Assembly: GCF_017377775.1 (NCBI RefSeq)
Contig: NZ_JAFVLN010000015.1
Coordinates: 124,001-188,000 of the forward strand
Length of the DNA stretch: 64,000 bases
From: Streptomyces sp. VRA16 Mangrove soil
GTDB lineage: Bacteria; Actinomycetota; Actinomycetes; Streptomycetales; Streptomycetaceae
Direction of reading: 5' to 3'
The position numbers and the translations under genes are program-made. Position 1 is the stretch's first letter. Every line of letters begins with the position of its first letter. Shown here piece by piece: positions 8,333 to 16,953 of this stretch. The notes below the pieces were generated by a model. The model was not told the DNA's origin, ran no database searches, and was given only the letters and a program-made list of their open reading frames with translations.

Positions 8333-9571
8333 TTGCCGCGGCCCGTGCCCCGGCGACATCCTGCGCTGGTGCGAGCGAACATCCCCACCCCCCAAGTCAC
8401 CCGTCGATCCCTGCTGCGCGCCCTCGGCGGCGGTGCCACGGCCGCGGCGGTCGGCGCGCTGGCCACCGGCTGCGGGGTGCCCGCCGCGTACGTGGAGCCC
8501 GGTGACCGCGGCGCGCAGGATCTGTCCTCCTCCGACCACCGGCTCACCTGGGCGAACTGGCCGCTCTACATCGACGTGGACGACGACGACCCGTCCAAGC
8601 GGCCGACGCTCGACGCGTTCGAGAAGCAGACCGGCATCCAGGTCAAGTACACCGAAGAGATCAACGACAACGACGAGTTCTTCGGCAAGATCAGCCCGTC
8701 GCTGATGAACCACCAGAGCACCGGCCGCGACCTCGTCGTCATCTCGGACTGGATGTGCTCGCGGTTCGTGCGGCTCGGCTGGGTCCAGGAGATGGACCGC
8801 GCCACGCAGCCGCACGTCACCAAGTACCTCGACCCGCTGCTGCGCTCTCCGCACTTCGACCCGGGCCGCAAGTACACCGTGCCGTGGCAGTCCGGGATCA
8901 CCGGCATCGCGTACAACAAGCGGCGGCTCGGCCGCGAGATCAGGCACGTGTCGGACCTGTGGGCCGACGACCTGAAGGGCCGGGTCACCCTCCTGTCCGG
9001 CCTCGACGAGTCCTTCGCCCTCCTGATGCAGGGCAACGGCGTCGACATCACCCGGTGGACCGCCGCCGACTTCGACCAGATCTGCGACCAGGTCGACAAG
9101 CTCGTCCGCAGCCAGCACATCCGCCGCTTCACCGGCAACGACTACATCAAGGACCTCTCCAGCGGCGACGTCCTCGCCTGCCAGGCCTACAGCGGCGACA
9201 TCATCCAGCTCCAGGCCGACGACCCGGACATCGAGTTCGTCGTCCCGGAGGAGGGCGCGGAGCTGTGGGCCGAGTCGCTGATGATCCCCAACCTCGCCGA
9301 CCACAAGGCCCACGCCGAGCAGCTGATCGACTACTACTACCGGCCCGAGGTCGCCGCCGAGCTGGCCGCGTGGGTCAACTACGTCTGCCCGGTCCCCGCG
9401 GCCCAGGAGATCCTCGCCTCCTCCAAGGACAAGGAGACCGCCGCGCTCGCCGAGGACCCGCTGATCTTCCCGGACGACAAGATGCGCTCGCGACTCGCGA
9501 TCGCCCGGGACATCACGTCGTCGGAACGGACGGAGTTCGCGAAGCGCTGGAACGCGATCGCGGGGCTGTAG
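8333..9571 (+). CDS. PotD-like spermidine/putrescine-binding lipoprotein (orphan)
   Basis: 412 aa from a TTG; GTG codons at 8345 and 8369 are equally plausible starts, and no ribosome binding site decides. It has a Tat-type signal (TRRSLLRALGGG, Arg24-Arg25) and a lipobox LATGC (Cys47). The mature part is a periplasmic-binding fold: FEKQTGIQVKYTEEINDNDE, RRFTGNDYIKDLSSGDVLAC, MIPNLADHKAHAEQLIDYYY. It is clearly paralogous to the PotD at 18565, sharing QVKYTE(E/D)INDN and RRFTGNDYI. No permease or ATPase accompanies it, so it may feed the PotABC at 19894-22804 or act as a sensor. Confidence 0.88.
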   Translation: MPRPVPRRHPALVRANIPTPQVTRRSLLRALGGGATAAAVGALATGCGVPAAYVEPGDRGAQDLSSSDHRLTWANWPLYIDVDDDDPSKRPTLDAFEKQTGIQVKYTEEINDNDEFFGKISPSLMNHQSTGRDLVVISDWMCSRFVRLGWVQEMDRATQPHVTKYLDPLLRSPHFDPGRKYTVPWQSGITGIAYNKRRLGREIRHVSDLWADDLKGRVTLLSGLDESFALLMQGNGVDITRWTAADFDQICDQVDKLVRSQHIRRFTGNDYIKDLSSGDVLACQAYSGDIIQLQADDPDIEFVVPEEGAELWAESLMIPNLADHKAHAEQLIDYYYRPEVAAELAAWVNYVCPVPAAQEILASSKDKETAALAEDPLIFPDDKMRSRLAIARDITSSERTEFAKRWNAIAGL

Positions 9572-9587
9572 GGCCTGCCGTCAGTGC

Positions 9588-10073
9588 TGGAAGGCCAGGA
9601 TCGCAGAACTCGGCCGCCATGTCGGCGACCTCGTGCTGGACGGCCTGGAGCGCCGGCAGCGGCTGTCCGCCCGCGACCTTGCGGGTCCGGGTGCGTTCCA
9701 GCGGCAGGGCGAGCGGGCGGCGGGTGGAGGCGGTGAACCGGGGCTTGTCCCTCTCCTGTTCGCCGCTGCCCGCCATGCGCGCGACGACGATCGTGAAGTC
9801 GGCGAACGGTCCCGCGGGGGAGAACACCTTGTGCCCGGTCGGCCGGAAGCCGTCGCCGTCGGGCAGGGCGACCGTCCGCATGGAGCGCACGTCGGAGCCC
9901 GCGTCGGTCTCGGTCGGGGTGAAGCAGCAGGCCCGCCCGCCGCGGATCAGCGGCAGCAGGTGCTTCTCCCACTGCGCCTCGCCGGGACGGCCTTCGGTGA
10001 CGCCCGCGTGCAGGACCTGCCGCGCATGGGTACACAGGTCAGCTGTGCCGGCCGCCCCCCACGACAAGTCCAT
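9588..10073 (-). pseudogene. decayed acyl-CoA dehydrogenase fragment
   Basis: The minus strand encodes a recognisable middle part of an acyl-CoA dehydrogenase: HLLPLIRGGRACCFTPTETD, AGSDVRSMRTVALPDGDGF, and FADFTIVVARM, followed directly by a displaced C-terminal piece, PLPALQAVQHEVADMAAEF. Between these, the usual catalytic-base region is missing and replaced by unrelated sequence. The N-terminal domain is also missing. The fragment has no credible start, ribosome binding site or intact length (families are 380-400 aa or longer), so it is read as a relic with an internal deletion. Nothing coding was recognised between it and 10290. Confidence 0.7.
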
Positions 10074-10289
10074 CGAGGCGCAGGGCCACTTCGCGGCGTC
10101 GCACCCAAGTCCTGCGCCGGGTCACCGGATCGACCACGGCGGACTTCTCGGCGAACTGCTCCGGAGCGGTTCGGCGGGATCCCTGGGCAGCGGCTTCGTC
10201 TCCCTCTCGTGCCGGCGTTCCACAGGCTGGGCGTCCACCTCGCCCGGGGCGCGGTCGGCTGAGCGGGCCGGATGCCCGGACGTCCCCGC

Positions 10290-11621
10290 TCAGGCCAGTT
10301 CGGGCTGCGGCTTGGCCGGGGGCGTCTGCCGGGGCGCCGGCGCCTCCGGCTCCGGGTCCCACGAGCGGGTCGTGCGGACGTACAGGAGGACCACCGAGCC
10401 CATCGCGAGCAGGAGCAGCGGACCGAACAGCCACGGCAGGTCCGCGAGATGCCGCGGCAGATAGCGGTACGCGGTCAGGAGCGCGGCGAAGACGACCGCG
10501 CCGTACCCGATCAGGACCGTCGCCGGGCGGTCCCAGCCGCGGGCGAACGCGCGCATCGCCGTCTCGACGGTGAGGGCGAAGACGACACCGGCGACGAGGT
10601 CCACGCCGTAGTGGTACCCGAAGCCCAGCGTCGCGGTGAGCGTCGCCACCAGCCAGAAGGTGCCCGCCCAGCGCATCCACCGCGCCCCCTTGCGGGAGTG
10701 CACGAACAGCGTGACGGCCCAGGCCGTGTGCAGGCTCGGCATGCAGTTGCGCGGGGTGATCTCGTCGAACGGGATCGGGTGCGCCGTGCCGATCAGCGGC
10801 AGCGTGTCCGGCCACACGTTGGCCGCCGCCCACGCGCCGCCCTCGGTGCCGTACGCGTAGACCGGGCCGACCACCGGGAAGATCATGTAGATCGCCGGGC
10901 CGAGCAGTCCTATGACCAGGAACGTACGGACCAGGTGGTGGGCGGGGAAGCGCCGTTCCACGCCCACGTTGCGCAGCTGGTAGAGGCCGACGAGGGCCGC
11001 CGCGAGCGGGAGTTGGCCGTAGACCACGTGCAGCAGGTTGTCGCCGACGGGGCTCGACGCCTCGACGATCCGGCCGACCACCCACGAGGGGTTGCCGAGG
11101 GCGTGGTCGGCGAGGGCGACGTACGGGTCGAGTACCAGAGGGTGCGACTTCGCCGTGATGAGCAGCCAGGTGTCACCGGTGCGGTGGCCGAGGACCAGCA
11201 GCAGACCGAGGGCGACGCCCTTGAGCAGCAGGGCGCGCTCGGCGCCCGTGCGGCGGGTGACGGCGACGACCGCGCAGCCCAGGGTCACCCACAGCGCGCC
11301 GTTGCCGAAGCTCAGCCCGCCGCCCGCGATCAGGCGCCCGAGGAAGAAGACGACGTCGATGCCGATCGCGGCCGCCGCCGCGATCGCCCGCTCCCGCCAG
11401 GTGAGGACCACCATCGTCAGCGCCAGGCCCGCGTACAGCAGCGGCCCCGAGTCGGGGGCGAGGACCAGATCGCTCGCCACGGCGGTGATCGGTCCGGGCT
11501 CGCCGTAACCGCGCGCCGCGAACTCCAGGGCGATCAGGAAACCGAGGGTCGCGACGCCGGCCGCGGTCCACAGCATCGTGCGAGGCTGGCGCGGGGCTAT
11601 TCGAGGTGGTGTGGTCTTCAA
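10290..11621 (-). CDS. PAP2-superfamily membrane phosphatase (inositol phosphorylceramide synthase-like type)
   Basis: 443 aa from a TTG at 11621. There are about ten hydrophobic segments. PAP2 motifs are clear: PSLHTA (295-300, His298) and GYHYGVD (335-341, His337 and Asp341), in the spacing of the PAP2_3 group that includes lipid phosphatases and inositol-phosphotransferases. The C-terminus is proline-rich and probably cytoplasmic. Substrates of this group are polyprenyl or lipid phosphates, but the specific one cannot be inferred. It is divergent from the HXXEE-like protein at 11770. Confidence 0.85.
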   Translation of the reverse strand: MKTTPPRIAPRQPRTMLWTAAGVATLGFLIALEFAARGYGEPGPITAVASDLVLAPDSGPLLYAGLALTMVVLTWRERAIAAAAAIGIDVVFFLGRLIAGGGLSFGNGALWVTLGCAVVAVTRRTGAERALLLKGVALGLLLVLGHRTGDTWLLITAKSHPLVLDPYVALADHALGNPSWVVGRIVEASSPVGDNLLHVVYGQLPLAAALVGLYQLRNVGVERRFPAHHLVRTFLVIGLLGPAIYMIFPVVGPVYAYGTEGGAWAAANVWPDTLPLIGTAHPIPFDEITPRNCMPSLHTAWAVTLFVHSRKGARWMRWAGTFWLVATLTATLGFGYHYGVDLVAGVVFALTVETAMRAFARGWDRPATVLIGYGAVVFAALLTAYRYLPRHLADLPWLFGPLLLLAMGSVVLLYVRTTRSWDPEPEAPAPRQTPPAKPQPELA

Positions 11622-11769
11622 CTGTCCGGCTCTTGAGTGGGTTCAGTGCACGCGGGTGCGGGGGACGCTCGATGCCATGAGTTTCTGGTGAACAAAGGGT
11701 GGCGAGGGTGGTCCTGACAAGCTCGAACATGCTAACGGCAGGCACGCTCGGCAGATAGGGGGCCCTCAG

Positions 11770-12357
11770 ATGACGAACAGCGGCACACCAGGAAGAGGAC
11801 AGCGGCGACCCGGCGGTTCCACGGCGTACGAGACCGATGGCGGCGTCGGCCCCGCCGTCACCCTGGGCCTGTTCCTCGCCTGGGCGCTGCAGGACACCGA
11901 GGAGGTGCTCGCCGGGCCGCGCTGGCTGCGCGCGCACCTGCCCGAGCTGCGGGAGCGCTGGCCCCAGGTGCCCGAGCGGGTGTGGCGGGCCGTCGAAGGC
12001 GTCGACGAGCGGGAGTTCACGGTGGCCGTCGGGGTGATGGCCGCGATCGTGGGGACCGCCGCGGTCGCGGGGCGGGTCAGCGGTGGCCGCTCGGCGACGT
12101 ACCAGACCGTCCTCAACGGGTTCGGGTTGCACGGTCTGCTGCACGTGGGACAGGCGCTCGCCGTCCGCGGCTACACGCCCGGAGTCGCCACGTCGCCCGC
12201 GCTCGTCGTGCCGTTCACGCTGTGGGCCCGGCGGCGGCTGAAGCGGGCCGGGGTGCTGCGGCCCGCCGGGGGCCGGGACGCCGTCGCCGGGATCGCGGGG
12301 GCGGTCGCGGCGACGGCGGTGGCGCACGTGGTCGCCCGGCGAGTCATCCGTCGCTGA
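11770..12357 (+). CDS. HXXEE-like membrane protein
   Basis: 195 aa. The layout resembles HXXEE-domain proteins: an N-terminal helix FLAWALQDTEEVL, a membrane helix about 85-105 (FTVAVGVMAAIVGTAAVAG), the segment GLHGLLHVGQALAVRGYTPG, and a C-terminal hydrophobic stretch. The family-defining His of HxxEE is Gln here (QDTEE). The function of the family is unknown. The 3' end overlaps the convergent serine hydrolase by 14 bp. Confidence 0.65.
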   Translation: MTNSGTPGRGQRRPGGSTAYETDGGVGPAVTLGLFLAWALQDTEEVLAGPRWLRAHLPELRERWPQVPERVWRAVEGVDEREFTVAVGVMAAIVGTAAVAGRVSGGRSATYQTVLNGFGLHGLLHVGQALAVRGYTPGVATSPALVVPFTLWARRRLKRAGVLRPAGGRDAVAGIAGAVAATAVAHVVARRVIRR

Positions 12358-13468
12358 CGGCGGCCCCGACGATGCGCGCGGCGACCGGGTTCATCTCCTC
12401 GCCCTTGGCGTCGGTCGCGTTGACCGAGTAGACGAGGGTGCGGGACAGATCGCGGGTGGCGGCGAGCGCGGCGCTGTAGCCGTAGCGAGCGCCCGACTTG
12501 CCCCAGAACGTACGGTCGCCGAGGTCGATCCGCTGCAGGCCCGCGCTCATCGTCGCGCCGTCGATCCCGGCCGGGACCGTGAACATCTCCCGCAGCTGCG
12601 GCGCGGGCACGAGCCGGCCGCGGAAGAGGGAGAAGAGCAGCCGCTCCAGGTCGGCGGTCGTGGAGATCATGTCGCCGGCCGCGAACCGGTCGGTCTGCAC
12701 CCACCGCGTCACGTCCACGAACGCGCCGTCCACCAGCTGGTACCCGTGGTTGTGCGGCCCGCGGACGTCGGGGTCGCTGCCGGGGAAGTACGTGGCGCGC
12801 ATCCCGGCCGGACGCAGCACGAGCCGCGTCGCCACGTCCGCGAACGGCTCGCCCGTGACCCGCTCGGCCAGAAGACCGAGGAGCGTGTAGTTGATGTTGA
12901 GGTAGTCCTGCTGCTCGCCCGGGGCGAACGCGGGCCCCTTGGCGAGCGCCGACGCCACGACACGGCTGACGGGGAGGACGTCGAAGCGGTGCGCGTACTG
13001 GTCGGCGAACGCGTCGCCCCAGCCGTCGCCCGACCGGATGCCGCTGGTGTGGTTGAGCAAGTGCCGTACGGAGATCGGGCGGTGGAACGCCGTGCTGCGG
13101 AAGAGCCGGGGAAGGTAGTGCTGGACGGGGGCGTCCAGGTCGATGCGGCGGGCCGCGGCGAGCCGCAGCACCGTCGCCGCCGTGACCACCTTCGTCGTCG
13201 AGCCCGCCCGGAACCGGGCGCCGGGCAGGGCCGCGCGGCCGGACGCCAGATCGTGCACACCGCCCGCGCCGTGCCAGGTGCCGTCCGTGCCGCCGACTCT
13301 GACCAGGGCGGCGGTCGCGTCGTCGTCCGGCAGCCCGGCGAGGGCCGCGCGCAGCGCGGCGGTGTCGAGGCCGCCGGTGGTGCGTGGCGCGGCGGCCACC
13401 GCAGTGCCCGAGAGGACCGGGGCGGCGGCGAGGGCGGTGGACAGGGCGAGGAAGGCGCGTCGCTTCAA
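12344..13468 (-). CDS. secreted serine hydrolase (class C beta-lactamase/DD-peptidase fold)
   Basis: 374 aa from a TTG at 13468 with GGAG 6 nt upstream. A signal peptide (KRRAFLALSTALAAAP to about residue 27) precedes a beta-lactamase-family domain: SxxK motif S90-T-T-K93 in RAGSTTKVV, tyrosine motif in QQDYLNINYTLLG, HNHGYQLVDG, and the third motif as WGKSGARYGY (KSG for KTG). Such enzymes are exported D-Ala-D-Ala peptidases or esterases acting at the wall; beta-lactamase activity is possible but not shown. It ends against the HXXEE-like gene and lies upstream of GDPD and adenosine deaminase genes on the same strand. Confidence 0.9.
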   Translation of the reverse strand: MKRRAFLALSTALAAAPVLSGTAVAAAPRTTGGLDTAALRAALAGLPDDDATAALVRVGGTDGTWHGAGGVHDLASGRAALPGARFRAGSTTKVVTAATVLRLAAARRIDLDAPVQHYLPRLFRSTAFHRPISVRHLLNHTSGIRSGDGWGDAFADQYAHRFDVLPVSRVVASALAKGPAFAPGEQQDYLNINYTLLGLLAERVTGEPFADVATRLVLRPAGMRATYFPGSDPDVRGPHNHGYQLVDGAFVDVTRWVQTDRFAAGDMISTTADLERLLFSLFRGRLVPAPQLREMFTVPAGIDGATMSAGLQRIDLGDRTFWGKSGARYGYSAALAATRDLSRTLVYSVNATDAKGEEMNPVAARIVGAAVSDG

Positions 13469-13587
13469 CTCGGGCTCCAGGGAAGGGGGTCGGCTCGGCC
13501 GGATGCAGTTGATCCTTCCGTCCGGCGCCGCGTCCGCCATCCTGTCCGGGGACGAGGCCCACCCGGGTTCGCGCCCCGGGGGAGCCC

Positions 13588-14295
13588 CTAAGGGGCGCTG
13601 TCGCCGCCGTCGCCGTTGCCGCCGCGCAGGGCGACCAGGGCATCGATGCGGTTGGTGGTGATCGAGTCGACGCCGATGTCGAGCAGCTTGCGCATCGACG
13701 CCTTCGTGTCCGGGGTCCACACCGAGACCAGGTGGCCGTCGCGGTGGACGCGGGCCGCGAGGTCCCGGTTCACCAGCGAGAAGCGGTAGTTGAGCCAGCG
13801 CGGCCGGACCGCGGCGAGCAGCGCGGGGCGCGGCGGGGCCAGCGTCGTCCAGGTCAGGGCGATCTCGGCGGCCGGGTCCGCGGCGCGGACCATGAGCATC
13901 GCCTCGGCGCCCGCGCAGTAGTAGACGCGGTCCGCGGCGCCCGCGTCCCGGATCGCGCCGACCACCGTGCGGACCGCCCGCGGTGTCGCGCCCGGCAGAT
14001 CGACCATGACCCGGGCGTCGGCGAGCGCGTCGAGCGCCTCGGCGAGCGTGGGCACTGCGCCCGAGGTCACCTCGCGCACCTCCGCCGCGGGCAGCGCGGA
14101 CAGCGGACGGTCGTGCCGCCACAGCCGCTTGAGCGTCGAGTCGTGCAGGAGGACCGGTACGCCGTCACGGGTCAGGCGTACGTCGATCTCCACCGCGTCC
14201 GCGCCCCGTTCCAGCGCGGAGCGCAGGGACGGGAGGGTGTTCTCGCGGACGCGGTAGGGGTCGCCTCGATGGGCCACGGCAGTCACGGTGCGCAT
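13588..14295 (-). CDS. glycerophosphodiester phosphodiesterase
   Basis: 235 aa, a complete minimal GDPD TIM barrel. Catalytic and metal residues are in place: His9 in HRGD, Glu36 and Asp38 in AVEIDVRLTRDG, His51 in LLHDSTL, and the closing WTPDTKASMRKLLDIGVD and SITTNRID segments. It hydrolyses glycerophosphodiesters to glycerol-3-phosphate and an alcohol. No signal peptide is seen, so it acts in the cytoplasm. CACAAT lies 6 nt before the ATG, hinting at a leaderless transcript. It follows adenosine deaminase on the same strand with a 22-bp gap. Confidence 0.92.
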   Translation of the reverse strand: MRTVTAVAHRGDPYRVRENTLPSLRSALERGADAVEIDVRLTRDGVPVLLHDSTLKRLWRHDRPLSALPAAEVREVTSGAVPTLAEALDALADARVMVDLPGATPRAVRTVVGAIRDAGAADRVYYCAGAEAMLMVRAADPAAEIALTWTTLAPPRPALLAAVRPRWLNYRFSLVNRDLAARVHRDGHLVSVWTPDTKASMRKLLDIGVDSITTNRIDALVALRGGNGDGGDSAP

Positions 14296-14317
14296 GGCCC
14301 CATTGTGGTGGGAGCCG

Positions 14318-15367
14318 TCAGACCGCCGGGCCCGACAGCCAGTTCCGCGTGTACGTGTCGATCTCGTCGGCGATCCGGTCCTGGCCCGCCGCGTCCAGGA
14401 ACGAGGCCCGCACCGCGTTCTTGGCGAGCTCGGCGACGCCCCGCTCGTCGAGGTCGAGGAGGCGGGCGGCGACCGCGTACTCGTGGTTGAGGTCGGTGGC
14501 GAACATCGGCGGGTCGTCCGAGTTGATGGTGACGGTCACGCCCGCGTCCACGAACTGCTTCAGCGGGTGCTCGTCGAGGGTGCGCACGGCCCGCGTCGCG
14601 ATGTTCGACGTCGGGCAGACCTCCAGCGGGATGCCGTGCTCGGCCAGGTGCGCGAGGAGCTTCGGGTCCCGCGCGGACGACGTGCCGTGACCGATGCGCT
14701 CGGCGCGCAGCTCGGTCAGCGCGTCCCAGACCGTCTCCGGGCCCGTCGTCTCACCGGCGTGCGGCACCGACCGCAGGCCGGCCGCGATGGCGCGGTCGAA
14801 GTACGGCTTGAACTGCGGGCGCGGGACGCCGATCTCGGGCCCGCCGAGCCCGAACGAGACCAGGCCCTCCGGGCGCAGCGCGTCGTCCGTCGCGAGCCGC
14901 GTCGTCACCTCGGCCGACTCCAGGCCCGCCTCGCCGGGGATGTCGAAGCACCAGCGCAGCACGGTGCCGAACTCCGCCTCGGCCGCCTTGCGGGCGTCCT
15001 CGATCGCCTCCATGAAGCCGCGCTCGTCGATGCCGACGGACGGCTTCACCGAGGAGTACGGGGTGAGGGTCAGCTCCGCGTACCGCACGTTCTGCCGGGC
15101 CATGTCGCGGGCCACCTCGAACGTGAGCAGCCGGACGTCCTCCGGCGTGCGGATCAGGTCGACGACGGCCAGGTAGACCTGGATGAAGTGCGCGAAGTCC
15201 TTGAAGGTGAAGAACTCCGTGAGCTTCTCGATGTCGGCCGGGACCTTCGAGTCGGGGTGCCGTGCGGCCAGCTCCGCCACGATCCTGGGTGAGGCCGACC
15301 CCACGTGGTGGACGTGGAGTTCTGCCTTCGGCAGTCCGGCGATGAAGGTCTCAAGGCTCTGGCTCAC
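14318..15367 (-). CDS. add: adenosine deaminase
   Basis: 349 aa from the GTG at 15367, with GGAGGA 6 nt upstream. The frame stays open far upstream only because of the 72-bp repeats at 15926. Metal and catalytic motifs are present: LPKAELHVHHVGSASP (His18, His20; usual form HxHLDG), SVPHAGETTG, AERIGHGTS, PLEVCPTSN and INSDDPPMF. It deaminates adenosine (perhaps deoxyadenosine) to inosine in purine salvage. The HVHHVGSAS segment departs from the common HLHLDGSL, as in some actinobacterial paralogues. Confidence 0.92.
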   Translation of the reverse strand: MSQSLETFIAGLPKAELHVHHVGSASPRIVAELAARHPDSKVPADIEKLTEFFTFKDFAHFIQVYLAVVDLIRTPEDVRLLTFEVARDMARQNVRYAELTLTPYSSVKPSVGIDERGFMEAIEDARKAAEAEFGTVLRWCFDIPGEAGLESAEVTTRLATDDALRPEGLVSFGLGGPEIGVPRPQFKPYFDRAIAAGLRSVPHAGETTGPETVWDALTELRAERIGHGTSSARDPKLLAHLAEHGIPLEVCPTSNIATRAVRTLDEHPLKQFVDAGVTVTINSDDPPMFATDLNHEYAVAARLLDLDERGVAELAKNAVRASFLDAAGQDRIADEIDTYTRNWLSGPAV

Positions 15368-15430
15368 GGATTCCTCCCCAGGAACTTGGGCGATCGGCTG
15401 ATCAGGGTCCCGGTCATCGTATGTGCGGCT

Positions 15431-15436
15431 TAGCAT
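15431..15436 (+). promoter_or_regulatory. -10 box for a leaderless transcript
   Basis: TAGCAT (TAnnnT) lies exactly 6 nt before the ATG at 15443, and no ribosome binding site is present. The -35 region shows no good match. Confidence 0.45.
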
Positions 15437-15442
15437 CGGCTG

Positions 15443-15832
15443 ATGACCGAGTACGACCCGTACGCGTCGTACGGCTACACCAACCCGTACGCGCCGCCCG
15501 GCGAGCCCGTGCCGCCGCCGCCCGTCGGGCCCGAGGGCCCCGGTGTCCTCCCGTACCCGGCGTACGCCTGGGCCGGACACGCGCCGGGCGCCCCCGGCAA
15601 CGGCTTCGGCGTCGCGTCCCTGGTGCTCGGCATCCTCACCGCCGTCGGCTTCCTGCTCTGGCCTCCGGCGATCGTGACCGGTGTGCTCGCCGTCGTCCTC
15701 GGCGTCCTGGGCCGCCGCCGCGCCAACCGCTCCGAGGCGACCAACGGGGGCCAGGCCCTCGCCGGTTTCATCTGCGGCCTGGGCGGGCTGATCCTCGCGG
15801 TGCTGATGGGTGTGGTGTTCGTGGCGGCGTAG
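15443..15832 (+). CDS. DUF4190 domain small membrane protein
   Basis: 129 aa. A Pro/Tyr/Gly-rich N-terminal tail (about 1-50) leads into two hydrophobic helices: GVASLVLGILTAVGFLLWP and AGFICGLGGLILAVLMGVVF, joined by a basic loop GRRRANRSEA and NGGQALAG. This is the DUF4190 pattern of actinobacterial small membrane proteins, of unknown function. It is divergent from adenosine deaminase and followed by repeats. Confidence 0.85.
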   Translation: MTEYDPYASYGYTNPYAPPGEPVPPPPVGPEGPGVLPYPAYAWAGHAPGAPGNGFGVASLVLGILTAVGFLLWPPAIVTGVLAVVLGVLGRRRANRSEATNGGQALAGFICGLGGLILAVLMGVVFVAA

Positions 15833-15925
15833 GGCGCGGCGTCGGTGGGGCGGGGCGCGCAGTTCCCCGCACCTCTGAGATGCGCACCTGCGGAGCGGCA
15901 TCTCATCGGGGAAGGCGCGGCGGGG

Positions 15926-16088
15926 CCGCCTGCCTTCAGGGGCGCGGAGCCGCATGTCCTCAGGCGCGGCGCGGCCACACGTCTTCAGGGGCGCGGACCG
16001 CCTGCCTTCAGGGGCGCGGAGCCGCATGTCCTCAGGCGCGGCGCGGCCGCACGTCTTCAGGGGCGCGGACCGCCTGCCCTCAGGGGCG
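15926..16088. repeat. 72-bp tandem repeat, about 2.3 copies
   Basis: Units span 15926-15997 and 15998-16069, differing at one base, and a partial third runs to 16088. Each contains TTCAGGGGCGCGGA-type segments that echo the GCGCAGTTCCCCGCG element seen just upstream at 15857-15871 and at 34856-34870. The block occupies most of the 336-bp gap between the DUF4190 gene and the stop of the NADAR gene; no gene is supported there. Confidence 0.85.
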
Positions 16089-16168
16089 AGGGCCCGCATC
16101 GATAGGCGGCTCCGCCGCGGGGCGTGACCAGCCACACGCGACCCGCGGCGCCCGCACCCGCCTACGCA

Positions 16169-16765
16169 TCAGCAACTCCGCAGACGGTCCCGCGCCTCCA
16201 TCAGGGCAAAACCCAGCAAATTGGGCCCCCGCCACCGATCCGGGTCCAGCGCCCCCGGAGCATCCGCCGCGAGGCCGGTCCCCCACACCCGGTCCAGCGG
16301 GCTGGCCTCCACCAGCACTCGCTCCCCGGTCCTGAGGAGAAACTCCCGCAGCGCCGGGTCCGACGCGAACTTGTGCACGCTGCCCTCGACGACGATGCCG
16401 AACCGCTCGCGCGCCCATGCCGAGTCGTCGAAGCCGCGCACCAGGCGCCCCGCCTTCTTGGCCTCGGCCGGGTGCCCGGCGGCCAGCGCAAGCCGCTCGG
16501 CCTCCGCGTCACCGAAGAGGCGGGCCTTCGCCGCCATCATCCAGTGCTCCGCCGTCGCGTACCGGACCCCGTCCACCACGAACGGTGACGGCCACCACTG
16601 ACTCAGGCAGCTCGCCCCCAACTCCCCGTCGGCCCGCGGGGTGTGCCCCCAGAACGGGAGATACTTCACGCGTGCCCCCGCCGCCAGGGCCGCGACCAGC
16701 GATTCTCTGCTCGTGATCCTGCTGTCGATCTCCATGCACGCGAGTCTGGCACGCACCACTGACAC
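16169..16765 (-). CDS. NADAR family protein (YbiA-like)
   Basis: 198 aa from a GTG at 16765; the ATG at 16735 is a good alternative. The sequence has YLPFWGHTP, CLSQWWPSPFVVDGVRYATA with EHWMMAAKARLFGD, ERFGIVVEGSVHKFASDP and WGTGLAADAPGALDPDRWRG, all typical of the NADAR/DUF1768 family. Members act as N-glycosidases, for example on reactive riboflavin intermediates (YbiA) or on ADP-ribosylated targets. It stands alone beside the polyamine operon, convergent with the 15926 repeats. Which substrate it uses is unknown. Confidence 0.88.
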   Translation of the reverse strand: MSVVRARLACMEIDSRITSRESLVAALAAGARVKYLPFWGHTPRADGELGASCLSQWWPSPFVVDGVRYATAEHWMMAAKARLFGDAEAERLALAAGHPAEAKKAGRLVRGFDDSAWARERFGIVVEGSVHKFASDPALREFLLRTGERVLVEASPLDRVWGTGLAADAPGALDPDRWRGPNLLGFALMEARDRLRSC

Positions 16766-16807
16766 TCCGTCCTGGGTTTTCCAGGCTGACTCGACACCTG
16801 GTCGACA

Positions 16808-16874
16808 GATTCCGTCGCGTAACCAAAAGGCAACAACGGAATCACTTGTTGGAGTACAGGTGCTCTGTCAGGAT
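16808..16874 (+). promoter_or_regulatory. probable promoter and operator of the ALDH-potDABC-oxidase operon
   Basis: A dyad GATTCCGT (16808-16815) and ACGGAATC (16836-16843) overlaps a second, CAACAA (16831-16836) and TTGTTG (16846-16851). TTGTTG also serves as a -35 candidate, with CAGGAT (16869-16874) as -10 after a 17-bp spacer. The arrangement suits a regulator binding over the -35 box. It is a reading of the sequence only. Confidence 0.4.
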
Positions 16875-16953
16875 CGGCACTCAAATCGAGCTGGAGCCAC
16901 GCCGACGCCCCGCGGGACGGGATCTCGGCGGAGGAGAGCGAGAGCGAGCACTC

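Noticed and set aside
15368..16135. N-terminal extension of adenosine deaminase
   Set aside because: The extension is translated from the 72-bp tandem repeats; the GTG at 15367 has a good ribosome binding site and gives a normal-length enzyme.
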